Below are positions 45,172-53,782 of a DNA stretch of 64,000 nt, one piece after another. The notes under the pieces are model-generated. The model ran no database searches. It was not told the origin of the DNA and saw nothing but the letters and a program-made list of their open reading frames with translations. The position numbers were made by a program, and so were the translations under genes. The DNA comes from Hyphomonas sediminis (GTDB taxonomy: Bacteria > Pseudomonadota > Alphaproteobacteria > Caulobacterales > Hyphomonadaceae): the NCBI RefSeq assembly GCF_019679475.1, contig NZ_JAIEZP010000001.1:1054001-1118000 (forward strand), given 5' to 3'. The stretch's first letter is position 1; each line of letters opens with the position of its first letter.

Positions 45172-46671
45172 CTACTCGGCGGCTTGTAGGGCGGGTTTTG
45201 CCGCGGCGGCCTTGGCCGGGACGTGGAACTGGATGACGCCGTCTTCGATTGGCAGTTCCCGGAGGTTTTTCTTGTCGGTGAAGTAGCTCTGATGGAGCTT
45301 CCACGGGGCCTCGGTGTGTTGGCGGGGGAACTGGTCCATCACGCGCTGGAAATAGCCCGAAGAGAAGTCCACGAAGGGCTCTGTCTCATTCGGGAAGGCG
45401 GCGAGATAGGGCATGGCCGAGGTCGCGCCCTTCTGGTCCATCAGGTTCAGCAGGCGGCAGACATATTCGCTCGTCAGGTCTGCCTTCAGGGTCCAGGAGG
45501 CGTTCGTGTAGCCGAAGGTGACGGCCATATTCGGCACGTTCGACAGCATGACGCCTTTATAATTCAGCAGACGGCCGGGATCGACCTTTGCGCCATCCAG
45601 GCTGACATTGACGCCGTTCATGAAGACGAGGTTCAGGCCGGTGGCGGTGACGATGATGTCGGCTTCCAGCTCCGTGCCCGATTTGAGCAGGATGCCTTTT
45701 TCCGTGAAGCGCTCGATATGGTCTGTCTCGACGCTGGCCTTGCCCGATTTCAGGACTTTGAAGAGATCCGAATCCGGAACGAGGCAGAGGCGCTGTTCCC
45801 ACGGATTATAAGTGGGCGTGAAGTGTTTCTCCACGTCATAATCCGGCCCCAGCTCCTCGCGCACCATGCCGAGCAGGCGCTCGCGCGCCTTTTGCGGGTT
45901 CTTTCTCGTCTGGCCGAAGAAGAATTGCTGGAAGGCGACGTTGCGCCAACGGATCAGGTTGTAGGCCCATTGGTCGGGCAGGATGGAGCGCAGGAAATTT
46001 GCCATCTTGTCGACCGCCGGGCGGGAGACGACATAGGTAGGCGAGCGCTGCAGCATGGTAACATGGGCGGCCTTGTCGGCCATCGACGGCACCAGCGTCA
46101 TCGCTGTGGCGCCCGAGCCGATGACGACGACTTTCTTGCCCGAATAGTCGAGATCTTCCGGCCAGTGCTGCGGGTGGATGATCTGGCCACTGAAGGCTTG
46201 TTCATTCGGGAAATCGGGGCGGTAGCCCTCATCGTAGCGATAATAGCCGCCGCACATGAACAGGAAGCGGCAGGTGGTTTGTTCCTGAGCGCCGGTTTTC
46301 ACGTTCTCGGTCGTGACCGTCCACATCTGGTCGGCGTCCGACCAGTCGGCCGCGACGATCCGGGTGCTGAAATGGATATGCTGGCGGATGCCGTATTGGT
46401 CTGCCGTCTGGTTCACATATTTCCGGATCGAAGGGCCGTCGGCGATCGCCTTGGCTTCTGTCCAGGGTTTGAAATTGTAGCCCAGCGTGTGCATGTCCGA
46501 ATCCGAGCGGATGCCCGGATAGCGGAAGAGATCCCATGTGCCGCCGATGCCTTCGCGCGCTTCATAGATGCGGTAGCGCTTGCTGGGGCAATGCTTGCCA
46601 AGATGAACGGCTGCGCCAATGCCCGAAAGGCCGGCGCCGATGATGAGAACGTCTGTGTCGAGCTGGGTCAT
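45172..46671 (-). CDS. flavoprotein monooxygenase, Baeyer-Villiger type
   Basis: The 499-residue protein has the FAD fold IIGAGLSGIG (11-20), a GIGGTWDLFRYPGIRSDSD block typical of Baeyer-Villiger and related monooxygenases, the fingerprint FSGQIIHPQHW (F160, G162, H166, W170) and the NADPH fold VVVIGSGATA (181-190). It should insert one oxygen of O2 into a ketone or oxidise a soft heteroatom using NADPH. Substrate is unknown. The start at 46671 (MTQLDTDVLI) is set by the FAD fold; the frame is open to 46725. It is divergent from the DUF2975/XRE pair. Confidence 0.93.
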   Translation of the reverse strand: MTQLDTDVLIIGAGLSGIGAAVHLGKHCPSKRYRIYEAREGIGGTWDLFRYPGIRSDSDMHTLGYNFKPWTEAKAIADGPSIRKYVNQTADQYGIRQHIHFSTRIVAADWSDADQMWTVTTENVKTGAQEQTTCRFLFMCGGYYRYDEGYRPDFPNEQAFSGQIIHPQHWPEDLDYSGKKVVVIGSGATAMTLVPSMADKAAHVTMLQRSPTYVVSRPAVDKMANFLRSILPDQWAYNLIRWRNVAFQQFFFGQTRKNPQKARERLLGMVREELGPDYDVEKHFTPTYNPWEQRLCLVPDSDLFKVLKSGKASVETDHIERFTEKGILLKSGTELEADIIVTATGLNLVFMNGVNVSLDGAKVDPGRLLNYKGVMLSNVPNMAVTFGYTNASWTLKADLTSEYVCRLLNLMDQKGATSAMPYLAAFPNETEPFVDFSSGYFQRVMDQFPRQHTEAPWKLHQSYFTDKKNLRELPIEDGVIQFHVPAKAAAAKPALQAAE

Positions 46672-46783
46672 GGGCGGCAGACTACGCGAATTTGGCTGAA
46701 TGGAAATACGTGACGCGCGCGTCACCTTGAGTCGGCTGGCATTTGCCGTGCCAATAGGTTTGAAAAATGCCCATTGATTTAAG

Positions 46784-46809
46784 TAAGACCTAAAATTATT
46801 TAGGTCTTA
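46784..46809. promoter_or_regulatory. 26-bp perfect palindrome before the DUF2975/XRE pair
   Basis: TAAGACCTAAA-ATTA-TTTAGGTCTTA, in an AT-rich stretch, ends 9 bp before the ATG at 46819. It would lie over the promoter or leader. The XRE protein coded by the second gene is the obvious candidate to bind it. Confidence 0.75.
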
Positions 46810-46818
46810 GTTGGAACA

Positions 46819-47313
46819 ATGGGTGTATCGATGAACTTGTCCCCTAAATTGCGTGGCCGGATTGGCCTTGGCACCAAAGTGCTGGTTGTTGTCCTGACAC
46901 TGGCGCTGATCAGCGACAAATCCGGCGAGCTTCGCAGCCTCGATTTCACTATGGGCGACCTCTGGGCAAATCTTGGCGCGATCTTCGGCTTCTGGGTCTC
47001 GATCCTGGCGCCTGGCTTTTATCTCTGCGCGTTGTGGGCGCTGGGCGCGTTTTTCAGCAAGTCCGCTGAGGACGAGGAGTTTGGCGCGGCGATGGTGAAA
47101 AGCCTTAGGGAAGTGGGGCAGAACCTGCTGATTGGCGCGGTGGCCGCGATCCTCATCCATCCGACTTTGACGGTGTGGATGGATATCGGCTTTCGCGGCG
47201 TGCGGATCACGACCGACATTGCCGCCATCACCATCGGTCTCATCGGGATTGCGCTCTACCTGTTGGCCGAGACGGGCAAGCGGCTGCGCTTCGAGCTGGA
47301 GCAGTTCATCTGA
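46819..47313 (+). CDS. DUF2975 family membrane protein
   Basis: The 164-residue protein has four hydrophobic helices (about 19-32, 50-75, 100-118, 138-152) separated by short charged loops, which is the DUF2975 layout. Such proteins are commonly coded together with a small XRE regulator, as here; their role is unknown. The first ATG is at 46819 with only a weak GGAAC before it, and an ATG at 46831 (MNLSPK) is as good. Its stop overlaps the XRE start (TGATG). Confidence 0.82.
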   Translation: MGVSMNLSPKLRGRIGLGTKVLVVVLTLALISDKSGELRSLDFTMGDLWANLGAIFGFWVSILAPGFYLCALWALGAFFSKSAEDEEFGAAMVKSLREVGQNLLIGAVAAILIHPTLTVWMDIGFRGVRITTDIAAITIGLIGIALYLLAETGKRLRFELEQFI

Positions 47314-47558
47314 TGCCAGTGAAGGTCACGATTGATGTGATGCTGGCGCGCCGGAAGATGACCGCGCGGGACGTGGCCGCGCGGATCGGGCTCAGCGAGA
47401 CGCAGCTGTCGCTGCTGCGCACGGGCAAGGTGAAGGGGATGCGGTTCGAGACGCTGGCGCGGCTGTGCTATGTGCTCGATTGCAAGCCGGGCGAGCTGAT
47501 CGATTATGACATGGACCCGGCAGACCTGAACGGCCCGGGGGAGGGCAGCGGGGACTAG
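47313..47558 (+). CDS. small XRE family transcription regulator
   Basis: The 81-residue protein is one helix-turn-helix: MLARRKMTARDVAARIGLSE then TQLSLLRTGKVKGMRFETLA and ARLCYVLDCKPGELIDYD, the YozG-like compact XRE form usually beside DUF2975. It likely regulates its own operon, possibly through the 26-bp palindrome at 46784. The last 4 bp overlap the end of the convergent phosphatase gene. Confidence 0.9.
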   Translation: MPVKVTIDVMLARRKMTARDVAARIGLSETQLSLLRTGKVKGMRFETLARLCYVLDCKPGELIDYDMDPADLNGPGEGSGD

Positions 47559-48376
47559 ACCTTCGCGGCGCGGCCGAAGGAGGCGGCGTGGCGCAGCTGT
47601 TCCTTCACGCCGGCGAGGATGTCTTCATTGCCGGCCACGATGTCGCCGGTTTTCAGCACGTCGCCACCATTGATTTCCTCAACGATGCCGCCTGCTTCGC
47701 GCACCAGAACCATGCCGGCGGCAACATCCCAAGGCTTCAGGCCGTGTTCCCAGAACCCGTCGAAACGGCCAGCGGCAACCCAGGCGAGGTCCAGCGCGGC
47801 AGAGCCATAGCGGCGGATGCCGGCGGTGGCGGGCGTCATGGCGGCCATTTCGCGAGCGAAGGTGATGTGGCTTTCCTCGCTGCGACCCATCCAGGGCGTG
47901 CCGGTGGCGATGACGGCTTCGCCCATCTTCTTGCGGGCGGCGACGCGCAGCTTGCGCTGTTCCAGCCAGGCGCCGCGGCCGGTTTCGGCCCAGAAAATCT
48001 CGTTCTTGGCAACGTCGAACACGACGCCTGTGAGCAACTGGCCGTCGCGCTCCAGGGCGATGGAGACGGCATAGTGGGGCTGGCCGTGGAGGAAGTTCAG
48101 CGTGCCGTCGAGCGGGTCGACGATGAATTTGTTGGATTTGTCAGTGCCTTCGACGATGCCGCGCTCTTCCATCACGAAGCCATAGCCGGGGCGGGCCTTG
48201 GTGAGGCTGGTGTAGATGATCTCTTCGGCGCGCATGTCCGCATTGGTGACGAAGTCTGCCGGGCCCTTGCGGGAGACCTGCAGGTTCTCGACTTCACCGA
48301 AATCGCGGGCGAGGCTACGGCCGGCAGCGCGGGCTGCGGCGATCATGACGGTGCCAACAGGTGAGGGTTTCGACAT
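47555..48376 (-). CDS. inositol monophosphatase family protein
   Basis: The 273-residue protein has the metal sites of the IMPase family: VMEERG (about 68-73), DPLDGTLNF (87-95), and WDVAAGMVLVREAGG near 218. It removes phosphate from inositol monophosphate or a similar small substrate in a magnesium-dependent way. In many proteobacteria the SuhB member also acts in rRNA transcription; this one could be SuhB, but the short-sequence evidence does not decide. Start 48376 is chosen over the open frame to 48448. Confidence 0.92.
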   Translation of the reverse strand: MSKPSPVGTVMIAAARAAGRSLARDFGEVENLQVSRKGPADFVTNADMRAEEIIYTSLTKARPGYGFVMEERGIVEGTDKSNKFIVDPLDGTLNFLHGQPHYAVSIALERDGQLLTGVVFDVAKNEIFWAETGRGAWLEQRKLRVAARKKMGEAVIATGTPWMGRSEESHITFAREMAAMTPATAGIRRYGSAALDLAWVAAGRFDGFWEHGLKPWDVAAGMVLVREAGGIVEEINGGDVLKTGDIVAGNEDILAGVKEQLRHAASFGRAAKV

Positions 48377-48547
48377 GGGAACGGCTCGTCTCGGATACGG
48401 ATTTCGGGCGGGAGCGGGCGGCGTAAGCCTTTGAAGCCTCAGGGTCAAGGCGCGGGGGCATAATCACCCGCCAGCCTTTCTGAGAGGTTGCCGTAGAGGT
48501 CAACTCAATTCAATCTGGACTTCCACGAATGGAAAAGGGCTGAAATC

Positions 48548-48847
48548 ATGATCAACTACTTTATTGGCTTCGACAAGCTGATCGGCACCAAGCTGATCAC
48601 CATCCTTTATTATCTGGGTCTGCTTGGCATCGCGCTGGGCATCATTGCCGGGGTGCTCAGCGGCCTTGGAACGATGGTGAGCTACAGCTTCTTCGGCGGC
48701 ATTGGCCTGGTGATCGGCTCGATCATCGGCGGTGTGCTGGCGGTGCTGTTCTGGCGCTTTATGTGCGAGCTGTACCTGCTGTTCTTCCGCATGGCGGAAG
48801 ATGTCCGTGAGATCAAGAACGGCAAGACGACAGCTACGACCTTCTGA
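48548..48847 (+). CDS. DUF4282 domain membrane protein
   Basis: The 99-residue protein reads MINYFIGFDKLIGTKLITIL, a second glycine-rich helix (GGIGLVIGSIIGGVLAVLFW) and then RFMCELYLLFFRMAEDVREI, the DUF4282 pattern with two membrane helices and a charged amphipathic end. Function is unknown. It is preceded by GAAAAGGG and ends convergent to thiE, 9 bp away. Confidence 0.85.
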   Translation: MINYFIGFDKLIGTKLITILYYLGLLGIALGIIAGVLSGLGTMVSYSFFGGIGLVIGSIIGGVLAVLFWRFMCELYLLFFRMAEDVREIKNGKTTATTF

Positions 48848-48856
48848 GGCGCGCTT

Positions 48857-49534
48857 TTATCGAGGCGCTTCGGCAAGCTGATCGAAGATCTGGTTGAAGG
48901 CCCTGACCGCTGTGGCAGGGCCTTCTTCATGCGCCCAGACACCGGAAGACACAGCCAGGAAATCTGCCCCGGCGGTGACCAGGGGAGCAGCATTGGCGAC
49001 CGTAATGCCGCCAATGGCAACGCAGGGGATCAGCATGGCGGCCTGCCAGACGGTGAGCAGCTCTGCCTCGGCAGGCACGGTGCCTTCCTTGGTGGTGGTG
49101 GGATAGAAGGCGCCAAAGGCAACATAGTCAGCGCCGTCTTCGCCTGCCTGCATGGCGCGGTGATAGGAATTCTTGGCGGTGGCGCCGACGATCGCATCCG
49201 GTCCGAGCAGAGTGCGGGCCGCTTTGACGGGCATGTCGTCCCAGCCGACATGGACGCCGTCTGCGCCAAGCTCGCGGGCAAGCTCGGCCGAGTCGTTGAT
49301 CAGCACGGCGACACCCGCTTCCTGGGCCATCTCAGTCACGGCGAGACCGACTTCCCTTGTGGCCTGCATATCTATCATGCCGTCAGCGCCCTTGAGGCGC
49401 AGCTGCAAAGAGGCCACATCGCCCGCGCCGAGGGCGTCCTTCAGCGACTTTCCGAAGGCCTGCATATCCGCAATCTGTGGCGGGGTGATGAGGTAGAGGC
49501 GCGTGCGGGCGCGAGGCGGTGCTTTGTCGGTCAT
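48857..49534 (-). CDS. thiE: thiamine phosphate synthase
   Basis: Joins HMP pyrophosphate and the thiazole phosphate to thiamine phosphate. The 225-residue TIM barrel has LYLITPPQ, LQLRLKGAD, VLINDSAELARELGADGVHVG (HMP-PP contact region), the GATAKNSYHRAMQAGEDGADYVAFGAFYPT stretch and the IGGITVANA phosphate loop. The family's usual AHNLE-like stretch is changed to DSAEL, but the overall fit is good. It is alone on the minus strand; the kinase gene thiD is at 7545. No riboswitch was seen. Confidence 0.9.
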   Translation of the reverse strand: MTDKAPPRARTRLYLITPPQIADMQAFGKSLKDALGAGDVASLQLRLKGADGMIDMQATREVGLAVTEMAQEAGVAVLINDSAELARELGADGVHVGWDDMPVKAARTLLGPDAIVGATAKNSYHRAMQAGEDGADYVAFGAFYPTTTKEGTVPAEAELLTVWQAAMLIPCVAIGGITVANAAPLVTAGADFLAVSSGVWAHEEGPATAVRAFNQIFDQLAEAPR

Positions 49535-49642
49535 GGCAGCTGCCTGTGCTGTGGCCGGAGAGGGAAGTCAACGCAGGGTGTGGGCCTCTTGTCAGACTAT
49601 CATAAAGTTCCATAAAGGAACTAACATCTCAACGGAGACTTC

Positions 49643-49915
49643 ATGTCCAGGAAACTGCCTGTCCGCCTTTTTCAGCCTCTGTTCGGCCTGTTCATGGCGT
49701 TTTTCATGAGCTTTCTCATGTCCGGCGCGATCACTGCGATCAATATCGGCTTTCCGGCAGACTTCGCCAGCCGCTGGATGCACTCCTGGGGGCTGGCTTT
49801 CATGCTGGCCTATCCGGCAATCCTGATCGTGGCGCCAATTGCCCGGCGCCTGACACTGAAACTCGTCGAGTCGCCGTTTGCGCCTTCGGTTCCAGTCGCC
49901 GGCACCGAAGGCTGA
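49643..49915 (+). CDS. DUF2798 domain membrane protein
   Basis: The 90-residue protein has two membrane helices: LFQPLFGLFMAFFMSFLMSGAITAIN and WMHSWGLAFMLAYPAILIVAP, with IARRLTLKLV at the end, the DUF2798 pattern. Function is unknown. Before it lies AGTTCC-ATAAA-GGAACT (49606-49622), a small inverted repeat that might be an operator, and CGGAG 7 bp before the ATG. Confidence 0.85.
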   Translation: MSRKLPVRLFQPLFGLFMAFFMSFLMSGAITAINIGFPADFASRWMHSWGLAFMLAYPAILIVAPIARRLTLKLVESPFAPSVPVAGTEG

Positions 49916-49934
49916 AAGCGGGGAGAGGGGCGTT

Positions 49935-50165
49935 TCAGCCCTTCTTCGGCACTCGTTGGACGCTGGCAGGATTTTTCGCCAGTGCCGCCCCCCGGCGCAT
50001 CGGCCGGGGCTCCAACTCCCCCCGGCAATTGGGGCACACGCCGTCAAGCTCACCATCGGCGCACTCGTCGCAGAAGGTGCATTCGAAGGAGCAGATGAAC
50101 GCGCCGGGTTCATCGGGCGGAAGATCCCGGTCACAGCATTCACAATTGGGGCGCATCTCAAGCAT
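49935..50165 (-). CDS. DUF1272 cysteine-rich protein
   Basis: The 76-residue protein has nine cysteines: MLEMRPNCECCDRDLPPD, ICSFECTFCDECADGELDGVCPNCRGE. That is the DUF1272 pattern, probably two zinc sites in a small cytoplasmic protein of unknown role. A basic tail (RRGAALAKNPASVQRVPKKG) follows the domain. It ends 19 bp after the DUF2798 stop and begins 6 bp after the M3 peptidase stop on the same strand, so it may be on the peptidase transcript. Confidence 0.88.
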   Translation of the reverse strand: MLEMRPNCECCDRDLPPDEPGAFICSFECTFCDECADGELDGVCPNCRGELEPRPMRRGAALAKNPASVQRVPKKG

Positions 50166-50171
50166 GGCGGC

Positions 50172-52262
50172 CTATTTCGTTCCCTTGTCGCTGGCTGCGT
50201 TCAGCAGCAGCTGTTCATAAGCTTCCGGCGACCAGTCGCGGCCTAGGAAGTCGTGGATCAGCTCAGCGGCCGGTTTTGACGAGCCGGGCGCCAGCACAAG
50301 ATCGCGATACCGCGCTGCCGTTTCCGTGTCACGCAGGCCGTTCTGCTGGAATTGGGAGAAGAGGTCCGTCGAGATCGCGAGCGACCATTGATAGGTGTAG
50401 TAGATCGCCGAATAGCCGTCGAAATGGCCGATGCTGGCATAGGGATGAACATCGGGCACCTGTTCGAAGGGGCTGAGGCGGTCCGAATGGCCCTTCATCA
50501 CGCCGAGAAGATCCACCTCCGATGGGGGCAGGTCGTAATAGTCGAGTGATGTGTTTGCGATGACCAGCTGGCGAAGCGTGCCCACGCCTTTGCCGAAATT
50601 GCGGGCGGAGTTCATCTTGGCCACCAGTTCGGGCGGGATCGTGTTGCCGTCGGCATCAACGGCGAACTTCGACAGGGTTTCATAATCCCAAACCCAGTTC
50701 TCCAGCATCTGAGACGGGGCCTCGATGAAATCCCATTCAATGGTGCCCATGTTCAGGCTGGCATAGTCGGGCTGGCCGGAGAACATGACATGGATGAGGT
50801 GTCCGAATTCATGCAGGAAGGTTTCAACCTGGATATGCTCCATCAGCCCGGTTGAATGATCCCCGGCGGGGAAGTTGCAGACGAGGGCGGCCACGGGCAC
50901 GCCGTCGCTTGTCGGGCCAAGGCGGACGGGGAAGGCGGCGGCGTGTTTGAACTTGCCTTCGCGCGGATGCATGTCGAGGAAGAAGCGCCCGATCAGAACG
51001 CCGTCCCTGAGCATCTCATGCGCCGTGACGCTTTCATGCCAGACAGGCGCATCGGTCCAGTCGCGGACTTCCACGCCGAACAGATCCTCTACCAGTGAGA
51101 ATATCCCTTCACGGACATTATTGTAGGCAAAATACTGGCGTACTTCCTGAGAATTCAGGCCATAGTCTGATTGGCGGATCTGTTCAGCCAGATAGGCGCG
51201 GCTCCAGTCTCCGATGGCTGTGGCATCCGGCTCGGTTTCATGCTTCTTGGCAAGCAGGCGGGCGAACTCGATTTCCGATGCATTGCGGGCGGCAGCTTCC
51301 ACTTCGCTCAGGAAGGTGCGCACGGTTTCCGGCGAGCCGGACATCTTGTCTTCGGTGATATAGGCCGCGTAGTTCGGGTAGCCGAGCAGGCTGGCCAGCT
51401 CATAGCGCTTCTCCAGCAGGCCGCGCAGCGGGGCAACGTTTTCCGGATATGCCCGCAGCCCGTTTGCGCGGGCGAGCTCCTTCTTCATTTCATCATTCGG
51501 GGAATAGGTGAAGACTGGTTGGGTGTCGGGATAGTCCGTGGTGAGGGTGACGAGCCCATCGCCGCCGGGCGCGTGGGCGTCGATATAGTCCTGCGGCATG
51601 CCGGCGAGGGCTTCGGGCGCGACTTTGATGGAGCCCTGGATTTCCCGGAGGTTTCGGTTGAACTCGGTACTGATTGCCGTCAGTTCCGCGTTCAGGGCGA
51701 CAATCTTTTCACGGGTGGCGTCATCCTCGTCGACGCCAGCGCGCCGGTAGTCGCGTAATGTGCGCTGCAGCAGCCATGCAGAGCGGGAATCCAACGCGGA
51801 AGCATCGATTGAAGCGAGCCTGTCATAGATGGGCCGGGAGAGGGCGATCCGGGTTGTCAGGTTTGCCGCCTGCTGCTGGCAGGTTTCTCCGGCGGATCGG
51901 ATGTCCGCATCCGGATTTGTTTCGGCGATGAGGCCTGCTTCGCCCAGGCCGACGGAGTAGACGAGATTGCTCAGCAGATCGAGATCCTGAAGGTCTGCGA
52001 TGCCCGCATTGCCAGCGCGCCCTTCCAGATCGGTGAGTATCCGTTCACTGAGGCCAAGGCCGCCCGTGCAGCGGGCTGCAAACTCGGCCGCCGAGGCCGG
52101 ATTGGTGTCGATGTCTGCGATCATCAGAAGCGCTGTTTCACGCAGTGCGGGCTCTTCTGCGGCAGGCACAAGCTCCGTTGCGGGCGTGCTGGTGGCGCAG
52201 GCGCCCAGCAGGATGAACCCGGCGAGGGCGGCTGAAGCAAGCAGGCTGTTTCTGGTGTTCAT
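50172..52262 (-). CDS. M3 family metallopeptidase, lipoprotein
   Basis: A 696-residue zinc peptidase of the thimet oligopeptidase/Dcp type. The signal MNTRNSLLASAALAGFILLG ends at the lipid cysteine 22. HEFGH is at 484-488 (in ETFLHEFGHLIH), with the third ligand glutamate expected about 26 residues on, in GTIEWDFIEAPSQ, which is present. It should be attached in the envelope and digest short peptides. Cytoplasmic family members lack the signal, so this one is a periplasmic or surface form. It is followed by the DUF1272 gene. Confidence 0.94.
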   Translation of the reverse strand: MNTRNSLLASAALAGFILLGACATSTPATELVPAAEEPALRETALLMIADIDTNPASAAEFAARCTGGLGLSERILTDLEGRAGNAGIADLQDLDLLSNLVYSVGLGEAGLIAETNPDADIRSAGETCQQQAANLTTRIALSRPIYDRLASIDASALDSRSAWLLQRTLRDYRRAGVDEDDATREKIVALNAELTAISTEFNRNLREIQGSIKVAPEALAGMPQDYIDAHAPGGDGLVTLTTDYPDTQPVFTYSPNDEMKKELARANGLRAYPENVAPLRGLLEKRYELASLLGYPNYAAYITEDKMSGSPETVRTFLSEVEAAARNASEIEFARLLAKKHETEPDATAIGDWSRAYLAEQIRQSDYGLNSQEVRQYFAYNNVREGIFSLVEDLFGVEVRDWTDAPVWHESVTAHEMLRDGVLIGRFFLDMHPREGKFKHAAAFPVRLGPTSDGVPVAALVCNFPAGDHSTGLMEHIQVETFLHEFGHLIHVMFSGQPDYASLNMGTIEWDFIEAPSQMLENWVWDYETLSKFAVDADGNTIPPELVAKMNSARNFGKGVGTLRQLVIANTSLDYYDLPPSEVDLLGVMKGHSDRLSPFEQVPDVHPYASIGHFDGYSAIYYTYQWSLAISTDLFSQFQQNGLRDTETAARYRDLVLAPGSSKPAAELIHDFLGRDWSPEAYEQLLLNAASDKGTK

Positions 52263-52394
52263 GACATGTCCCCTTGTCCTGGCAACGGGCTGTCATGCCC
52301 GCGTGGCATTGGGGGAGTATGGCTACGCGAACCGGGCGAAGTCCAGAATTCAGTTTACGTACCGTTGTGCATCGACCGCACGCGGCAAGGGCGA

Positions 52395-52688
52395 TCAGAA
52401 GTCGAACAGGTCGCTCAGGAAGCTGTCGCGCCTGTGGCGCTTGCCTTTCCGGTATTTCCAGTCGTCGTCATCGTCATAGCGATGGCTGCGGTCTTCATCG
52501 CGGTAGTGTTCCGGGCGGTGGGCTTCTGGATGTGGCGCCGGGGCGGGGATGACGGTAGCGGCGCGGTCAATGATCTTGTCGAGTTCGCCGCGGTCCAGCC
52601 AGACGCCGCGGCACTTCGGGCAATAGTCGATCTCGACGCCATTGCGCTCAGCCATGACCAGGGTTTCATCATCGACGGGACATTTCAC
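52395..52688 (-). CDS. zf-TFIIB domain protein
   Basis: The 97-residue protein begins with the TFIIB-type zinc domain: CPVD at 3-6 and YCPKCRGVWLDRGELDKI (22-39). The second cysteine of the first pair is missing, as in many members. The tail is rich in His, Asp and Arg, with DDDDDW, and may bind metal or nucleic acid; it ends FLSDLFDF. Function is unknown. It lies between the M3 peptidase and the glycolytic operon on the same strand. Confidence 0.85.
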   Translation of the reverse strand: MKCPVDDETLVMAERNGVEIDYCPKCRGVWLDRGELDKIIDRAATVIPAPAPHPEAHRPEHYRDEDRSHRYDDDDDWKYRKGKRHRRDSFLSDLFDF

Positions 52689-52715
52689 GGGCAGCCGGCT
52701 CCTTCAGGCATTAAA

Positions 52716-52744
52716 AAGGCGCAGCGGACAGGCCGCTGCGCCTT
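52716..52744 (-). terminator. terminator of the gap-pgk-fba operon
   Basis: Perfect 12-bp arms AAGGCGCAGCGG and CCGCTGCGCCTT around 5 nt, followed on the minus strand by TTT. It starts 54 bp after the fba stop. Confidence 0.9.
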
Positions 52745-52797
52745 CTGAAATGGGGCTTCCTTCCGCGCCCTCAAGAGGCGGGGCGGCGGAAAGGCGA

Positions 52798-53691
52798 TCA
52801 GCCGGCCTTGGAAGCTTCGCAGATGCAGTCGATCGTGTCGGCGAGCACGGCATCAAAATCGCTGTCAGCCTGCTGGGCGGAGAGACCTTCGGTCAGCGCG
52901 CGCGAGAAGGAGGCGATGATGCCCGTGTTCGCGGCGAGCTTGTTGTTGGCTTCTTCGCGGCTGTAGCCACCCGACAGGGCGACAACGCGCATCACGCGGG
53001 GATGGTCGACCAGCGGCTTGTAGAGGTTGGCTTTGGTCGGCAGCGACAGCTTCAGCATGACCTGCTTGTCATGGCCAAGGGCGTCGAGTTGTTTCAGGAT
53101 CTCAGCGAGGAGAATCTCTTCGGCTTCAGCCTTGTCGGCGATGGTGATGGTCACTTCCGGCTCGATGATCGGCATCAGGCCATGGCCGAGAATCTGGCGG
53201 CCGACATCGAATTGCTGAGCGACGACAGCAGCAATGCCTTCGGCGTTTGCGGCGTTGATGACCGAGCGCATCTTGGTGCCGAAGATGCCTTTGGCAACGG
53301 CGCGCTCGAGCAGGGCGTCCAGCTCAGGCATCGGCTTCATCAGCTGCACGCCGTCTTTCTCGTCGGCGAGGCCTTTGTCGACTTTCAGGAAGGGAACAAC
53401 GTTGCGCTTCGTCCAGAGATATTCAGCGGTCGGAATACCGTCGATCTCGCCATCCATCGTGCGCTCGAACAGGATTGCGCCGACGACTTTCTCACCGGTG
53501 AAGGCCGGCGATTTGATGATGCGGGCGCGCATCTGGTGGATGAGGGCGTACATTTCCTCGTCGTTGGAGTAGGCGTCTTCCTGAACGCCGTAGAGGCGCA
53601 GGGCTTTCGGCGTGGAGCCGCCCGACTGGTCAAGAGCTGCGATAAAGCCAGGCTTTTCGGCAACCTGCTTTGCCATGTCTGCGTTTGTCAT
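52798..53691 (-). CDS. fructose-bisphosphate aldolase, class I
   Basis: Cleaves fructose 1,6-bisphosphate without a metal, through a Schiff base. The 297-residue protein opens [17 protein letters not shown], has FERTMDG and [16 protein letters not shown] and the active-site lysine 214 in [10 protein letters not shown]. This is the bacterial class I form, not the class II metal type. It is the third gene of gap-pgk-fba, 91 bp after pgk, and ends at a strong terminator. Confidence 0.94.
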   Translation of the reverse strand: MTNADMAKQVAEKPGFIAALDQSGGSTPKALRLYGVQEDAYSNDEEMYALIHQMRARIIKSPAFTGEKVVGAILFERTMDGEIDGIPTAEYLWTKRNVVPFLKVDKGLADEKDGVQLMKPMPELDALLERAVAKGIFGTKMRSVINAANAEGIAAVVAQQFDVGRQILGHGLMPIIEPEVTITIADKAEAEEILLAEILKQLDALGHDKQVMLKLSLPTKANLYKPLVDHPRVMRVVALSGGYSREEANNKLAANTGIIASFSRALTEGLSAQQADSDFDAVLADTIDCICEASKAG

Positions 53692-53782
53692 GTCTGTCCC
53701 GGTAAATGCTTGTGTTGATCTGTGTGATGGGGCTGGTGAGTTGGTTGCGGCGCCCCTTGCAAGAAGTGCGCCGCATCCGAAA

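Noticed and set aside
45223..46713. 496-codon plus-strand frame over the monooxygenase gene
   Set aside because: Antisense of a gene with FAD, NADPH and Baeyer-Villiger motifs.
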